DNA from: Sulfotelmatobacter sp963788225
Lineage (GTDB): Bacteria; Acidobacteriota; Terriglobia; Terriglobales; Acidobacteriaceae
DNA: 64,000 nt
Direction: 5' to 3'
Assembly (NCBI GenBank): GCA_963788225.1
Contig: CAWBGI010000003.1
Span: 620,001-684,000, forward strand
Below the pieces are notes generated by a model. That model did no database searches, was not told where the DNA came from, and saw only the letters and a program-made list of their open reading frames with translations. This document shows positions 48,841 through 57,364 of this stretch, one piece after another. Position numbers and translations under genes: made by a program. The number at the start of each line of letters is the position of its first letter. The first letter of the stretch is position 1.

Positions 48841-51516
48841 TTGTCTTTTCTCGATCAACTCAACCCGCAGCAGCGTGAGGCCGTCGAAACCACCGAAGGC
48901 CCGGTGCTGATCCTCGCCGGCGCGGGCAGCGGCAAGACGCGCGTCATCACCTACCGGATCGCCTACCTCATCGAACATATGGGCGTGATGCCGGAATCCA
49001 TTCTGGCGATGACCTTCACCAACAAAGCCGCCGCTGAGATGGGCGAGCGCGTCGAAAAGCTTGTCGGCGGACTCAGCATCGCCAAGCCCGTGATCTCGAC
49101 ATTCCATTCTTTCTGCGCGCGCGTTCTTCGCCGCGATATTGAAGCATTGCAAATTCCTTCGGCTACGCCCGGGCAGCCTGGGGTTCCCGAGAAGATCGGC
49201 CACACCAAGAAATTCGTCATCTACGACGAGAGCGACCAGCAATCGGTGGTCAAGTCGGTGATGAAGCGCCTTGGCGTCGACGACAAGCAGCTTACGCCGC
49301 GCACTGTGCTCTCGCGCATTTCGTGGGCAAAGAATCACATGCTCGATCCGCAGGAGCTTTACCTGCAATCAGCCGACCCTAAGACTGAGAAGATCGCCCA
49401 TCTCTTCGAGGAATACCGCAAGGAGCTGCGCAAAGCCAACGCTCTCGATTTCGATGATCTTCTTTTGGAAGCCACACGGCTCTTAAAGACGGCTGCACCA
49501 GTGCGCGAGTACTACAACCGCCGCTTTCAATATCTGCTCATCGACGAGTATCAGGACACCAACCGCCCGCAATACGAACTCATGCGCATGCTCGCCGGAA
49601 CGCGCCACAATGTTTGCGCCGTCGGCGATGAAGATCAGTCGATTTATTCCTGGCGCGGCGCCGACATCCGCAACATTCTCGAATTCGAGCAGGATTTTCC
49701 CGAGGCCAAGATTATCCGCCTCGAACAGAATTACCGGTCCACGCAGAATATTTTGCAGGCGGCATCGTCCGTGGTCGCGAACAACATTCGCCGCAAAGGC
49801 AAGAATCTGTGGACTTCGCGGCAGGGTGGGACCAAGATTGGCTACTACGAGGCTCCTGACGGCGAAAACGAAGCGCTCTTCGCCGCCGACCACATCGCAA
49901 AATTCCTGCGCGGGGCTGCCCAGCGGGGCGAGACTCCACGAGCTGCCGTGCTCTACCGCACCAACTCGCAGTCGCGTCTATTTGAAGAAGCGATGCGCCG
50001 CTACGGCCTCAAGTATCACGTGGTCGGCGGATTTTCTTTCTACGAGCGCGCCGAGATCAAAGACATGATCTCTTATCTGAAAGTTATTCAGAATCCTGAC
50101 GACTCGGTCTCGCTGCTGCGCGTCATCAACACTCCGACTCGCGGCATCGGCAAAGGCACCATCGAAACCCTCGAACGCCTCGCGCTGGAGACCGGCTTGT
50201 CTCTGTGGGGCGCGATCAGGGAAGCCATTCGCCGCCAATTGCTCCCGCCGCGGGCATTGGCGGCGCTGAAGACTTTTCAACAGCTGATTCTTGACGCTCA
50301 GGCAATGCTGGCGGGAACATTTGTCGAGCAGTTGGAAGAATCGGAACGTGTGGACGCGGGCGACTCGCCCGCGTCTGTCGAAACCGAACCAGAACCGGTC
50401 GCCGAGGACAATGCTGCGGCCTTCGATCCCAATGAATTCGAAAACACCGCCTTCGACTTCGGTGGAGCTTACGTGGGCGACGAATCCGACAGTAGCGCCG
50501 GCGTCCCGCTGGCTGTCGAGGAGGAAAAAGTGTCCGCCCCCGCCTCGCTGCCGGGCCAGCAAGATGCTGGCGCTACAACCGCTGACCTGCTCAAGTTCCT
50601 CATCGACCGCACGGGATACATTAAGCTTCTCGAAGAGGAAGATACACCCGAAGCCTTCTCCCGAATTGAGAACCTGCGCGAACTGGTCAACGCCGCCATG
50701 GATTCGCGCGACCGCGGCGAAACCCTCGACCAGTTTCTGGATCACGCCGCCCTCATCAGCGACGCCGACGATTACGACGAGCGCGCGCAGATCACGCTCA
50801 TGAGCCTGCACGCGGCCAAAGGCTTGGAATTTCCGCTGGTGTTCCTCAGCGGCCTCGAAGAGGGATTGTTCCCGCACTCGCGCACCATGCTGCAGCCCGA
50901 CGACATCGAGGAGGAGCGCCGGCTTTGCTACGTCGGCATGACCCGCGCCATGGATCAGTTGATCCTAACCCGCGCAGTCTATCGCCGCAGATACGGCACG
51001 GACCTGCCTGAAGCCAGCGTTCCGTCGCGTTTTTTGGAAGAAGTGCCGATGCAACTGATCGAAGAGCTAGGAGGACGACGTGCGGCCCGCACAGGAACGG
51101 ATTATGTGGGGACGGCCGCCCTCGGCCGTCCAGCAGGTCGCAGCCCCGCTGCCTACGATGCAGATGTCCACTATTCCTACGAAGACGAAGATCAGAGTGC
51201 AAGCTGGAAGCGTAACGGTGTTCAGGCCTCCCGCCAAAAGCCCGCGTCCCCGGCCAAGCCCTACAACTCCATCGAGAACATTGCCGAGTTCTTCGCAAGC
51301 CGCGGCAAGAAGTTCACAGTCCCCAAAGCTCCGGCGGAAGAGCCCACAGGCAAGCGCGGCTTCCGCCCCGGCCAGAAGGTGCGCCATCCCAAGTATGGCG
51401 AAGGAACCGTCTACCAGCGAGAAGGAGAAGGCGAAGAAGCCAAGATTACGGTACAATTCCCTCGCTTCGGATTAAAGAAGCTGGTGGAGAAGTATGCCCA
51501 ACTGGAGCGCGCCTGA
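48841..51516 (+). CDS. pcrA: UvrD/PcrA-type DNA helicase with a repeat-derived insert
   Basis: 891 residues from a TTG start; PcrA is about 720-750. Superfamily 1A motifs: LAGAGSGKT (Ia/Walker A), AMTFTNKAA, LIDEYQDTN (II), VGDEDQSIYSWRGAD (III), LEQNYRST (IV), LMSLHAAKGLEFPLVF (V) and RRLCYVGMTRA (VI). The C-terminus has a Tudor-like VRHPKYGEGTVYQREGEGEEAKITVQF that binds RNA polymerase. It unwinds DNA in repair. About 75 residues (503-578) between EQLEESE and TADLLKFLIDRTGY are extra, acidic, and begin and end with palindromic repeats. A third palindrome encodes residues near 755-764. No N-terminal alternative start seen. Confidence 0.95.
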   Translation: MSFLDQLNPQQREAVETTEGPVLILAGAGSGKTRVITYRIAYLIEHMGVMPESILAMTFTNKAAAEMGERVEKLVGGLSIAKPVISTFHSFCARVLRRDIEALQIPSATPGQPGVPEKIGHTKKFVIYDESDQQSVVKSVMKRLGVDDKQLTPRTVLSRISWAKNHMLDPQELYLQSADPKTEKIAHLFEEYRKELRKANALDFDDLLLEATRLLKTAAPVREYYNRRFQYLLIDEYQDTNRPQYELMRMLAGTRHNVCAVGDEDQSIYSWRGADIRNILEFEQDFPEAKIIRLEQNYRSTQNILQAASSVVANNIRRKGKNLWTSRQGGTKIGYYEAPDGENEALFAADHIAKFLRGAAQRGETPRAAVLYRTNSQSRLFEEAMRRYGLKYHVVGGFSFYERAEIKDMISYLKVIQNPDDSVSLLRVINTPTRGIGKGTIETLERLALETGLSLWGAIREAIRRQLLPPRALAALKTFQQLILDAQAMLAGTFVEQLEESERVDAGDSPASVETEPEPVAEDNAAAFDPNEFENTAFDFGGAYVGDESDSSAGVPLAVEEEKVSAPASLPGQQDAGATTADLLKFLIDRTGYIKLLEEEDTPEAFSRIENLRELVNAAMDSRDRGETLDQFLDHAALISDADDYDERAQITLMSLHAAKGLEFPLVFLSGLEEGLFPHSRTMLQPDDIEEERRLCYVGMTRAMDQLILTRAVYRRRYGTDLPEASVPSRFLEEVPMQLIEELGGRRAARTGTDYVGTAALGRPAGRSPAAYDADVHYSYEDEDQSASWKRNGVQASRQKPASPAKPYNSIENIAEFFASRGKKFTVPKAPAEEPTGKRGFRPGQKVRHPKYGEGTVYQREGEGEEAKITVQFPRFGLKKLVEKYAQLERA
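50353..50375. repeat. Perfect palindrome inside pcrA, first
   Basis: GACGCGGGCG, a 3-base ACT, then CGCCCGCGTC. It is preceded by GTGTG, as in the mnmE element. Confidence 0.85.
50555..50571. repeat. Short hairpin inside pcrA, second
   Basis: GCCAGC, loop AAGAT, GCTGGC, followed by GCTAC. It closes the extra segment of the helicase. Confidence 0.65.
51110..51131. repeat. Perfect palindrome inside pcrA, third
   Basis: GGACGGCCG, loop CCCT, CGGCCGTCC, preceded by TGTG. It encodes AALGRPAG in the C-terminal linker. Confidence 0.85.
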
Positions 51517-51520
51517 GTAG

Positions 51521-51619
51521 AATTTGGTAATTTTGTAATTGGGTAATTTGGCAATTTGACGGTCACCGGCCTCAAATTACAAAATTACCCGATCACCCAA
51601 TTACCAAATTACAAAATTT
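51521..51619. repeat. Inverted repeat of AATTTGGTAATT words
   Basis: The left part (51521-51559) and right part (51572-51619) are AT-rich iterated words in inverted order around a GC-rich loop CGGTCACCGGC. It is between pcrA and the small basic protein. Confidence 0.8.
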
Positions 51620-51637
51620 AGATCCAAGAAAGCATTC

Positions 51638-51799
51638 ATGGCAAACACAGCAACCCTGACTAAAGAAGAACGCAAGAAAACAAAACGCGCCGCCCGCAAG
51701 AAGATGAAAGCGGATAAGCCCAAGAAGCCCCGCGATTACGCCCGCGGATCGAAAAAACGCAAGGTGAAGAAGCTGGCTCGCGGCCAGTCGAAACGGTAA
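51638..51799 (+). CDS. Small highly basic protein, 53 residues
   Basis: MANTATLTKEERKKTKRAAR is followed by a run of Lys/Arg (KKMKADKPKKPRDYARGSKK, RKVKKLARGQSKR). About 40 percent of residues are Lys or Arg and there are no Cys. It looks like a ribosome- or nucleic-acid-binding small protein, or a histone-H1-like tail. The ribosome site is weak (AAGAAAG). Codon use matches neighbouring genes. No family assigned. Confidence 0.6.
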   Translation: MANTATLTKEERKKTKRAARKKMKADKPKKPRDYARGSKKRKVKKLARGQSKR

Positions 51800-51803
51800 G
51801 GCA

Positions 51804-51900
51804 GCAATCGGCATAAGCACTTGGCATTCGGCCGGGACGGTTCTTAATGATCTGACAGGAACTCACTCCGGCTGAATGCTGAGTGCTGACGGCTGATAGC
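51804..51900. repeat. Inverted repeat of GCACTTGGCATTCGGC words
   Basis: Left arm 51804-51833 and right arm 51870-51900 (GCTGAATGCTGAGTGCTGAC and on) are imperfect inverted copies. It lies in the leader of the permease gene. Confidence 0.7.
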
Positions 51901-51925
51901 TTGTTTTTCAGGAGACAACTACCTC

Positions 51926-53494
51926 TTGTCCCAATCATCTCCGGACCCAACCGCCACCATACGCACATCCGACAACCAGCTTTTCTGCTGCAAGTCGATC
52001 GACAAGCTGATCTCGGAATCCGAGGCTCCGGGGCAACGCCTGCAAAAGACCCTCGGCCCCTGGTCCCTGACGGCACTGGGCATCGGCGCTGTCATCGGCT
52101 CTGGAATCTTCGTGCTCACCGGAACAGCCGCGGCTGGAGAATATTTCAAGGCGTCTTCCATCTGGCACGCGCAGGTTCTCGATATCATCGTGAATCTGCT
52201 GCGGACCGGCAACACCTCGGGCGTCCTCTTACACGGGCGCCCGCCGGCCGGCCCCTCGATCGCAATTTCATTTTTTCTGGTGGCCCTGGCTTGCAGCTTC
52301 GCGGGCCTGTGCTACGCCGAACTGGCCTCGATGATCCCCATCGCGGGCAGCGCCTATACCTACTCCTACGCGACGCTCGGCGAAATTTTTGCCTGGATCA
52401 TTGGCTGGGACCTCATCCTGGAATACGTCGTGAGCAACGTGGTCGTCGCTATCGGCTTCAGCGCTTACACGAAGTCACAACTCGCTTCTTTCGGCATAAA
52501 TTTACCGGACAAATGGTCCACGCCAGTCTGGGAAGCGGGGCACTGGACGGGTTCTTACTTCAACGTGCCGGCCTTTCTTGTAATCTTCATCCTCACCGTG
52601 TTGCTGGTGCGCGGTATCCGCGAATCCGCGGAAGCCAACAACATCATGGTCGCCATCAAGATTGGCGCCATTCTCGTGTTCCTGGTGGTCGGCGGCGCGC
52701 TGGTCAATCCCAGCAACTGGCACCCTTTCGCGCCCTCCGGATTCGGCGGCGTCGTTACCGGCGGCGCGATCGTCTTCTTCACCTACATCGGTTTCGATTC
52801 CGTATCCACCGCGGCGGAGGAGGCGCGCAATCCTCAGCGCGACTTGCCTTTCGGAATTATCGCCTCCCTGATCGTCTGCACCGTGCTCTACGTGGGAGTC
52901 TCTCTCGTGCTGCTGGGCATGATGAAGTACACCACCTTCGTCTCGGGCGAGGCCAACGAGGCCCCGGTCGCCTACGCTCTGCAGGTGCTGGGCGCCAGCC
53001 GCTGGTCGCGTTCCATCATCGTCATCGGCGCGCTCACCGGCATGCTTTCGTCGCTGCTGGTGTTTCAATATGGCCAGGCGCGCATTTGGTACGCCATGTC
53101 GCGCGATGGACTGTTCCCCAAGTTTTTCTCCAAGATTCATCCCAAGTTCAAGACGCCGCACTGGTCCACGTGGGTTGCTGGTTTTGCCGTCGGCATTCCG
53201 GGAGGCCTCATGGCTACTGCCGATGCCGCCGACCTCTCCAACATTGGCACGCTGTTCGCATTTGCTCTGGTCTCGTTGGGCGTGATCATTCTCCGCCGCA
53301 CTCAGCCCGATCGCAAACGCATCTTCAAAGTCCCTTTCGTGCCGTGGTTCCCTCTGATTTCCATCATTCTCTGCGGCGGACTCATGACCGGACTCACCGT
53401 CATCACTTGGGGTCGTTTCATTGGATGGCTGCTGCTCGGCCTGCTGATCTACTACTTTTATAGCCGCCATCGCAGCGAGTTCGCGAAGAAGTAG
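51926..53494 (+). CDS. APC-family amino acid permease
   Basis: 522 residues from a TTG start with GGAG about 11 bases upstream. About 12-14 hydrophobic segments; the APC signature TLGPWSLTALGIGAVIGSGIFVLTGTAAA lies at about 42-70, then FAGLCYAELASMIPIAGSAYTYSYATLGE and FFTYIGFDSVSTAAEEARNPQRDLP. This is the cationic amino acid transporter-like (CAT/YfnA) branch. It imports amino acids by proton coupling. Substrate not resolved. Confidence 0.9.
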   Translation: MSQSSPDPTATIRTSDNQLFCCKSIDKLISESEAPGQRLQKTLGPWSLTALGIGAVIGSGIFVLTGTAAAGEYFKASSIWHAQVLDIIVNLLRTGNTSGVLLHGRPPAGPSIAISFFLVALACSFAGLCYAELASMIPIAGSAYTYSYATLGEIFAWIIGWDLILEYVVSNVVVAIGFSAYTKSQLASFGINLPDKWSTPVWEAGHWTGSYFNVPAFLVIFILTVLLVRGIRESAEANNIMVAIKIGAILVFLVVGGALVNPSNWHPFAPSGFGGVVTGGAIVFFTYIGFDSVSTAAEEARNPQRDLPFGIIASLIVCTVLYVGVSLVLLGMMKYTTFVSGEANEAPVAYALQVLGASRWSRSIIVIGALTGMLSSLLVFQYGQARIWYAMSRDGLFPKFFSKIHPKFKTPHWSTWVAGFAVGIPGGLMATADAADLSNIGTLFAFALVSLGVIILRRTQPDRKRIFKVPFVPWFPLISIILCGGLMTGLTVITWGRFIGWLLLGLLIYYFYSRHRSEFAKK

Positions 53495-53683
53495 CCGTCG
53501 GTGCAGCCGTCAGCCTTCAGCCGTCAGCAAAAGCGCCCTGTCATCCTGCGTAGTCGAAGGGACCCTATAATCATTTTCGCACTACCGGTCCAGAGAGGCA
53601 TTTCAGCCGCGGCCTTCGACTAGCGCCTGTGCTCAATTCCTCTCCTCGCAAATCTTTCCGCGAGACTCTACAATCAAGAGGTA
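53495..53683. repeat. Intergenic repeat words
   Basis: GCCGTCAGC occurs in iterated form at 53504-53526. Then GTCATCCTGCGTAGTCGAAGGG (words seen widely as dispersed repeats) and a partial inverted match GGCCTTCGACTAGCG near 53612-53626. No gene. Confidence 0.5.
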
Positions 53684-54700
53684 ATGTCCTCCGCACTCGA
53701 TAGGCCGCCGAATAGTTTCCTGCGCCTTCTGCCCAAGGCCGAGCTTCACCTGCACCTTGAGGGCGCGATCGAGCCGGCCACGCTGCTCGATCTTCGCCAG
53801 GGCCACGGCGAACGCGTCACGCAGCCGGAAGTTGATGCACTCTATCGCTACGAAGATTTTCCAGGTTTCCTGCTGGCCTTCAAAAATATCACCGAACACC
53901 TGCGGACGTCCGACGATTACGAACTCATCACCTACCGCCTGATGCAGCGGCTGAAAGACGAAAACGTGCTGCACGCAGAAGTCTACGTCTCGGTGGGAGT
54001 CTGCCTGTGGCGCAAGCAGGATTTTGCTGCCATTTTCGAAGGCCTGGATCGTGGCCGTGCCCGGGGCGCCCGCGACTTTGGCATCTCGCTCGTGTGGATC
54101 TTCGACGCCGTGCGCCAGCTTGGCGCGGAAGCCGCGCAGACCGTCTTCGAGCTTGCGGTCCGCTATCACGACCGCGAGGTTGTCGGCATCGGCATCGGCG
54201 GCGATGAGCAGAAAGCGCCGCCCGAACTTTTCCGCGATGCCTACGCCTGGTCCGCCGACCATGGCATGCGGCTGACCGCGCATGCCGGCGAGACCGGCCC
54301 GCCGGAATCCGTCTGGGGAGCGCTCAACCTGCGCGCCGAGCGCATCGGCCACGGCCTCACCGCGTTTCACGATCCCGATCTCGTCGAAGAACTTGCACAA
54401 CGGCAGGTGCCGGTCGAAATCTGTCTCACCAGCAACCTGCGCACCGGTCTCTGCCCCAACCTCAACGATCACCCCGTGAAAACTTACTTCGACCACGGCG
54501 TGATGATCACGCTCAACAGCGACGACCCGGCCATGTTCGGCACAACGCTCGCGCGCGAGTACCAAATCGCCCAGCAAACTTTCGGATTCACCGACGAACA
54601 CCTACGGGAGCTGGCCCGCAACTCGTTCGAAGCGTCGTTCCTGCCTGCCGAAAAGAAGCTGGAATTCCTGAACCTCTTCGACGCCGCCGCCGCAAGATAA
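53684..54700 (+). CDS. Adenosine deaminase-family protein
   Basis: 338 residues. Metal and catalytic motifs: KAELHLHLEGA (two His), LTAHAGE (His and the proton-shuttling Glu), a later IGHG, and SDDPAMFGT (two Asp). It deaminates adenosine or a related compound such as aminodeoxyfutalosine of the menaquinone pathway; the motifs do not separate these. The stop is followed by a tandem repeat and the racemase gene. Confidence 0.9.
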   Translation: MSSALDRPPNSFLRLLPKAELHLHLEGAIEPATLLDLRQGHGERVTQPEVDALYRYEDFPGFLLAFKNITEHLRTSDDYELITYRLMQRLKDENVLHAEVYVSVGVCLWRKQDFAAIFEGLDRGRARGARDFGISLVWIFDAVRQLGAEAAQTVFELAVRYHDREVVGIGIGGDEQKAPPELFRDAYAWSADHGMRLTAHAGETGPPESVWGALNLRAERIGHGLTAFHDPDLVEELAQRQVPVEICLTSNLRTGLCPNLNDHPVKTYFDHGVMITLNSDDPAMFGTTLAREYQIAQQTFGFTDEHLRELARNSFEASFLPAEKKLEFLNLFDAAAAR

Positions 54701-54758
54701 TTCTCTATTTCGAATCCGCTCTGCCCTTGCGGTCGTATCGCTGCTAACGTAGCCTTTC

Positions 54759-54800
54759 TGAGAACTGAGAACTGAGAACTGAGAACTGAGAACTGAGAAC
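54759..54800. repeat. Six copies of a 7-bp tandem repeat
   Basis: TGAGAAC repeated six times without interruption, ending 10 bases before the racemase start codon. Confidence 0.95.
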
Positions 54801-54810
54801 TGGTTTCTGT

Positions 54811-55503
54811 ATGCCCCTTCACATCGGCATCGTCGCCTGCAGCACGGAAGGAGCCGCGCTCTGCTACCGCTCCATTTCGCTCGAAGGTGCGCAAATGCTC
54901 GGCCTGCACGATCACCCTGAAGTCTCGCTGCACTCGCACTCTCTGGCGAAATACATGCACTTTGTACGAGCCAGCGACTGGTCGGGCGTCGCCGAACTCA
55001 TGCTCTCTTCCGCCGACAAACTGGCCCACGCCGGCGCCGATTTTCTCATCTGTCCCGACAACACCATCCACCAGGCTTTCGATCTGGTCGAGCATCGCTC
55101 GCCGCGTCCCTGGCTGCACATCGCAAGGGAGGTTGCGAAAGAGGCTCAGCACCTCCAGTTCAAACGTCTTGCAGTGCTCGGCACGCGTTATCTGATGGAA
55201 GGCCCGGTCTACCCGGAAGCCTTGAAAGCCGCCGGTATCGAGCAGCGCATTCCCGGAGCCGAGCAGCGTGAGCACATCGACCGCATCATCTTCGACGAAC
55301 TGGTCAACGCCCAGTTTCTGCCGGGATCACTAGCGTATTACGTGGAGGTGATCCGTTCGTTCAGGGACGAGGGTTGCGACGCGGTCGCGCTCGGCTGCAC
55401 CGAAATCCCACTGCTGGTAGCGCCGGAATCTTCGCCGCTTCCAACCCTGGATTCAACCCGCCTGCTGGCCAGAGCCGCAGTGCGCAAAGCGGTGGAGGGC
55501 TAG
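54811..55503 (+). CDS. Aspartate/glutamate racemase-family protein
   Basis: 230 residues. The fold is clear: HIGIVACSTEGAALCYRSI, then ADFLICPDNTIHQAF in the first half and CDAVALGCTEIPLLV in the second. The family uses two catalytic Cys. The second (LGCTEI) is present. At the first the residue before NT is Asp (PDNT) with a Cys two before it, so a single-Cys mechanism, as in some L-Asp/Glu-specific members, is likely. A heptamer repeat abuts the gene upstream. Confidence 0.85.
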   Translation: MPLHIGIVACSTEGAALCYRSISLEGAQMLGLHDHPEVSLHSHSLAKYMHFVRASDWSGVAELMLSSADKLAHAGADFLICPDNTIHQAFDLVEHRSPRPWLHIAREVAKEAQHLQFKRLAVLGTRYLMEGPVYPEALKAAGIEQRIPGAEQREHIDRIIFDELVNAQFLPGSLAYYVEVIRSFRDEGCDAVALGCTEIPLLVAPESSPLPTLDSTRLLARAAVRKAVEG

Positions 55504-55655
55504 CAAGAAAAAACAAGGGGCCCAGAACAAACCCCGATGGAGCGAGGAGAAGGCCCGACGTTCAGTCCACGCCGTTCACCCCGCCAATTTTGCCGAATAC
55601 TGAAGGGCATCCTGCATTTATCCCGTATCCATGCTGTAATAAGAATATTCAATCC

Positions 55656-56681
55656 ATGCCGTCAGCTCTAACAACCTTGCGCCGCCGCGCCAAAGCCATT
55701 CACCGTAACCTTCGCGGAGCCGCTATGGCTGCCCGCGCTCTGGCCTCGACCGATCATCCGCTGCTGGCGCACATCATTCCTGTCCGGCGTTGCAATCTGA
55801 GTTGCACCTACTGCAACGAGTTCGACGATTTCTCGAAGCCCGTGCCCACGGACGAAATGTTCGACCGCATCGACAAACTGGGCGCGCTCGGCACGGCGGT
55901 GGTCACAATTTCCGGTGGCGAGCCGCTGCTGCATCCCGACCTTGATGACGTCATTCGCCGCATCCGCTCGAACGGCATGATTGCCGGGTTGATCACCAAC
56001 GGCTATTTTCTGGTCCCGGAGCGAATCAAGCGCCTGAACCGCGCCGGACTGGAGTGGCTGCAGATCTCCATCGACAACGTCAATCCCGACGAAGTTTCGA
56101 AGAAGAGTCTGAAAGTTCTGGACAAGAAACTGCAACTGCTGGCCGAGCATGCCGAGTTTCACGTGAACATCAACTCAGTAGTTGGTGGCGGCATCTCGAA
56201 TCCGCAGGACGCGCTTACCATCGGCAAGCGCGCCATCGAACTGGGTTTCAGCTCGACCATCGGCATCATTCACGACGGTAGCGGCCAGTTGCAGGCCCTG
56301 GGCGAAGAAGAGCGCCGCATCTACCACGAGATGAAGTCGATGGAAAAGCGCAGCTTCACCCGCATCAACGCCTTCCAGGACAACATTGCGCAAGGCTTGC
56401 CCAACGATTGGCGCTGCCGCGCGGGCGCGCGCTATCTCTACATCTGTGAAAACGGGTTGGTGCACTACTGCTCGCAGCAGCGCGGCTATCCGGGAGTGCC
56501 ACTAGCAACTTATACCCGCGACGACATGCGCCGTGAATACCTCGCTGAAAAAGGCTGTGCGCCGCACTGCACGGTTTCCTGCGTGCATCAGGTTTCCATC
56601 TTCGATGGATGGCGAGCGCCGCAGCATCCCGCCCCGGCGGCTCCAGCAGCGTCCCGGGGCGATCTGGTGCAGATCAAGTAG
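55656..56681 (+). CDS. Radical SAM protein with C-terminal extra Cys cluster
   Basis: 341 residues from ATG 55656; the longer upstream frame overlaps the racemase gene and is unlikely. CxxxCxxC is RRCNLSCTYCNEF, the SAM site is ISGGEPLLHPD, and LQISIDN follows. A C-terminal part with DWRCRAG, LYICENGLVHYCSQQRG and CAPHCTVSCVHQ resembles a SPASM/Twitch-type auxiliary cluster domain. These enzymes often modify peptides or cofactors. No peptide precursor gene was seen next to it. Substrate unknown. Confidence 0.88.
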   Translation: MPSALTTLRRRAKAIHRNLRGAAMAARALASTDHPLLAHIIPVRRCNLSCTYCNEFDDFSKPVPTDEMFDRIDKLGALGTAVVTISGGEPLLHPDLDDVIRRIRSNGMIAGLITNGYFLVPERIKRLNRAGLEWLQISIDNVNPDEVSKKSLKVLDKKLQLLAEHAEFHVNINSVVGGGISNPQDALTIGKRAIELGFSSTIGIIHDGSGQLQALGEEERRIYHEMKSMEKRSFTRINAFQDNIAQGLPNDWRCRAGARYLYICENGLVHYCSQQRGYPGVPLATYTRDDMRREYLAEKGCAPHCTVSCVHQVSIFDGWRAPQHPAPAAPAASRGDLVQIK

Positions 56682-56697
56682 AGGAGTCTCGGCCCGG

Positions 56698-57282
56698 CTA
56701 GTGTTTCTGTTGCGCCGTCGGCGGCAAGATTCCATTCAAGCGCAAATACATCGCTGCAGCGCCATAGTGATCGGACCATCCGCCGGTCAGAAAAAATACC
56801 CCCATCGCTCGCGGTCCGTGCATGCGCCCGAAGTCAACATTGTCCCCCAGCTTAGAGTCGTCGACTTTGGCGAGGGCTTCAGTGCAGAAATCAAACGAGG
56901 CGCTGGCTGCCGCCAGCAGTTGCTCCTTGGAATCAGTCTCCTTGAGTTCCTCCACCTTAGGTGCGGGGACGTCGGCAATCTTGGCGCACATGCCATTGTT
57001 GGCCTCGGCTATGTGGACGACAAGGTGACCGAAGCTGATCTGATCGGGCGTTGGCTTGTAACCAAACTTGTCGGCGGGCATCGCTTCGATGGCGGCAAGG
57101 ATATTCTTCTGCTGACGCGGCAGAATTATCCGCAACACGCTCGTGACGGGGTTCTTTACTGGTGCGGTCGCTTGCGTCGCCGGTGTCGCCGAGGAAGGGG
57201 AAGTCGCAGTCTGTGCCTGCGCAGAACGAACTCCGGCACAAACACACACCGCAACCATAACCGTGAGAAGAATGCGTTTCAT
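56698..57282 (-). CDS. Exported DinB-like protein
   Basis: 194 residues from ATG 57282. Signal peptide (to about AQAQ), a Ser/Thr/Pro linker, then a DinB-like bundle: GHLVVHIAEANNGMCAKI with His ligands and a late GGWSDHYGAAAMYLRLNGILPP. It is a secreted form of the DinB superfamily, common in Acidobacteriota. Function unknown. Confidence 0.75.
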   Translation of the reverse strand: MKRILLTVMVAVCVCAGVRSAQAQTATSPSSATPATQATAPVKNPVTSVLRIILPRQQKNILAAIEAMPADKFGYKPTPDQISFGHLVVHIAEANNGMCAKIADVPAPKVEELKETDSKEQLLAAASASFDFCTEALAKVDDSKLGDNVDFGRMHGPRAMGVFFLTGGWSDHYGAAAMYLRLNGILPPTAQQKH

Positions 57283-57364
57283 CGAATAATCTCCTTTAAC
57301 CTGTTCGGATGTGGCACATGCCCCGCAGTTTGCCTCATTCTGCGGGTAAAGTCCTAAACAGCTG

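Noticed and set aside
51883..53463. 526-codon plus-strand frame overlapping the permease gene
   Set aside because: Arg/His-rich composition with no membrane segments; the permease frame carries the family motifs.
54759..54800. CRISPR array
   Set aside because: Seven-base units with no spacers.
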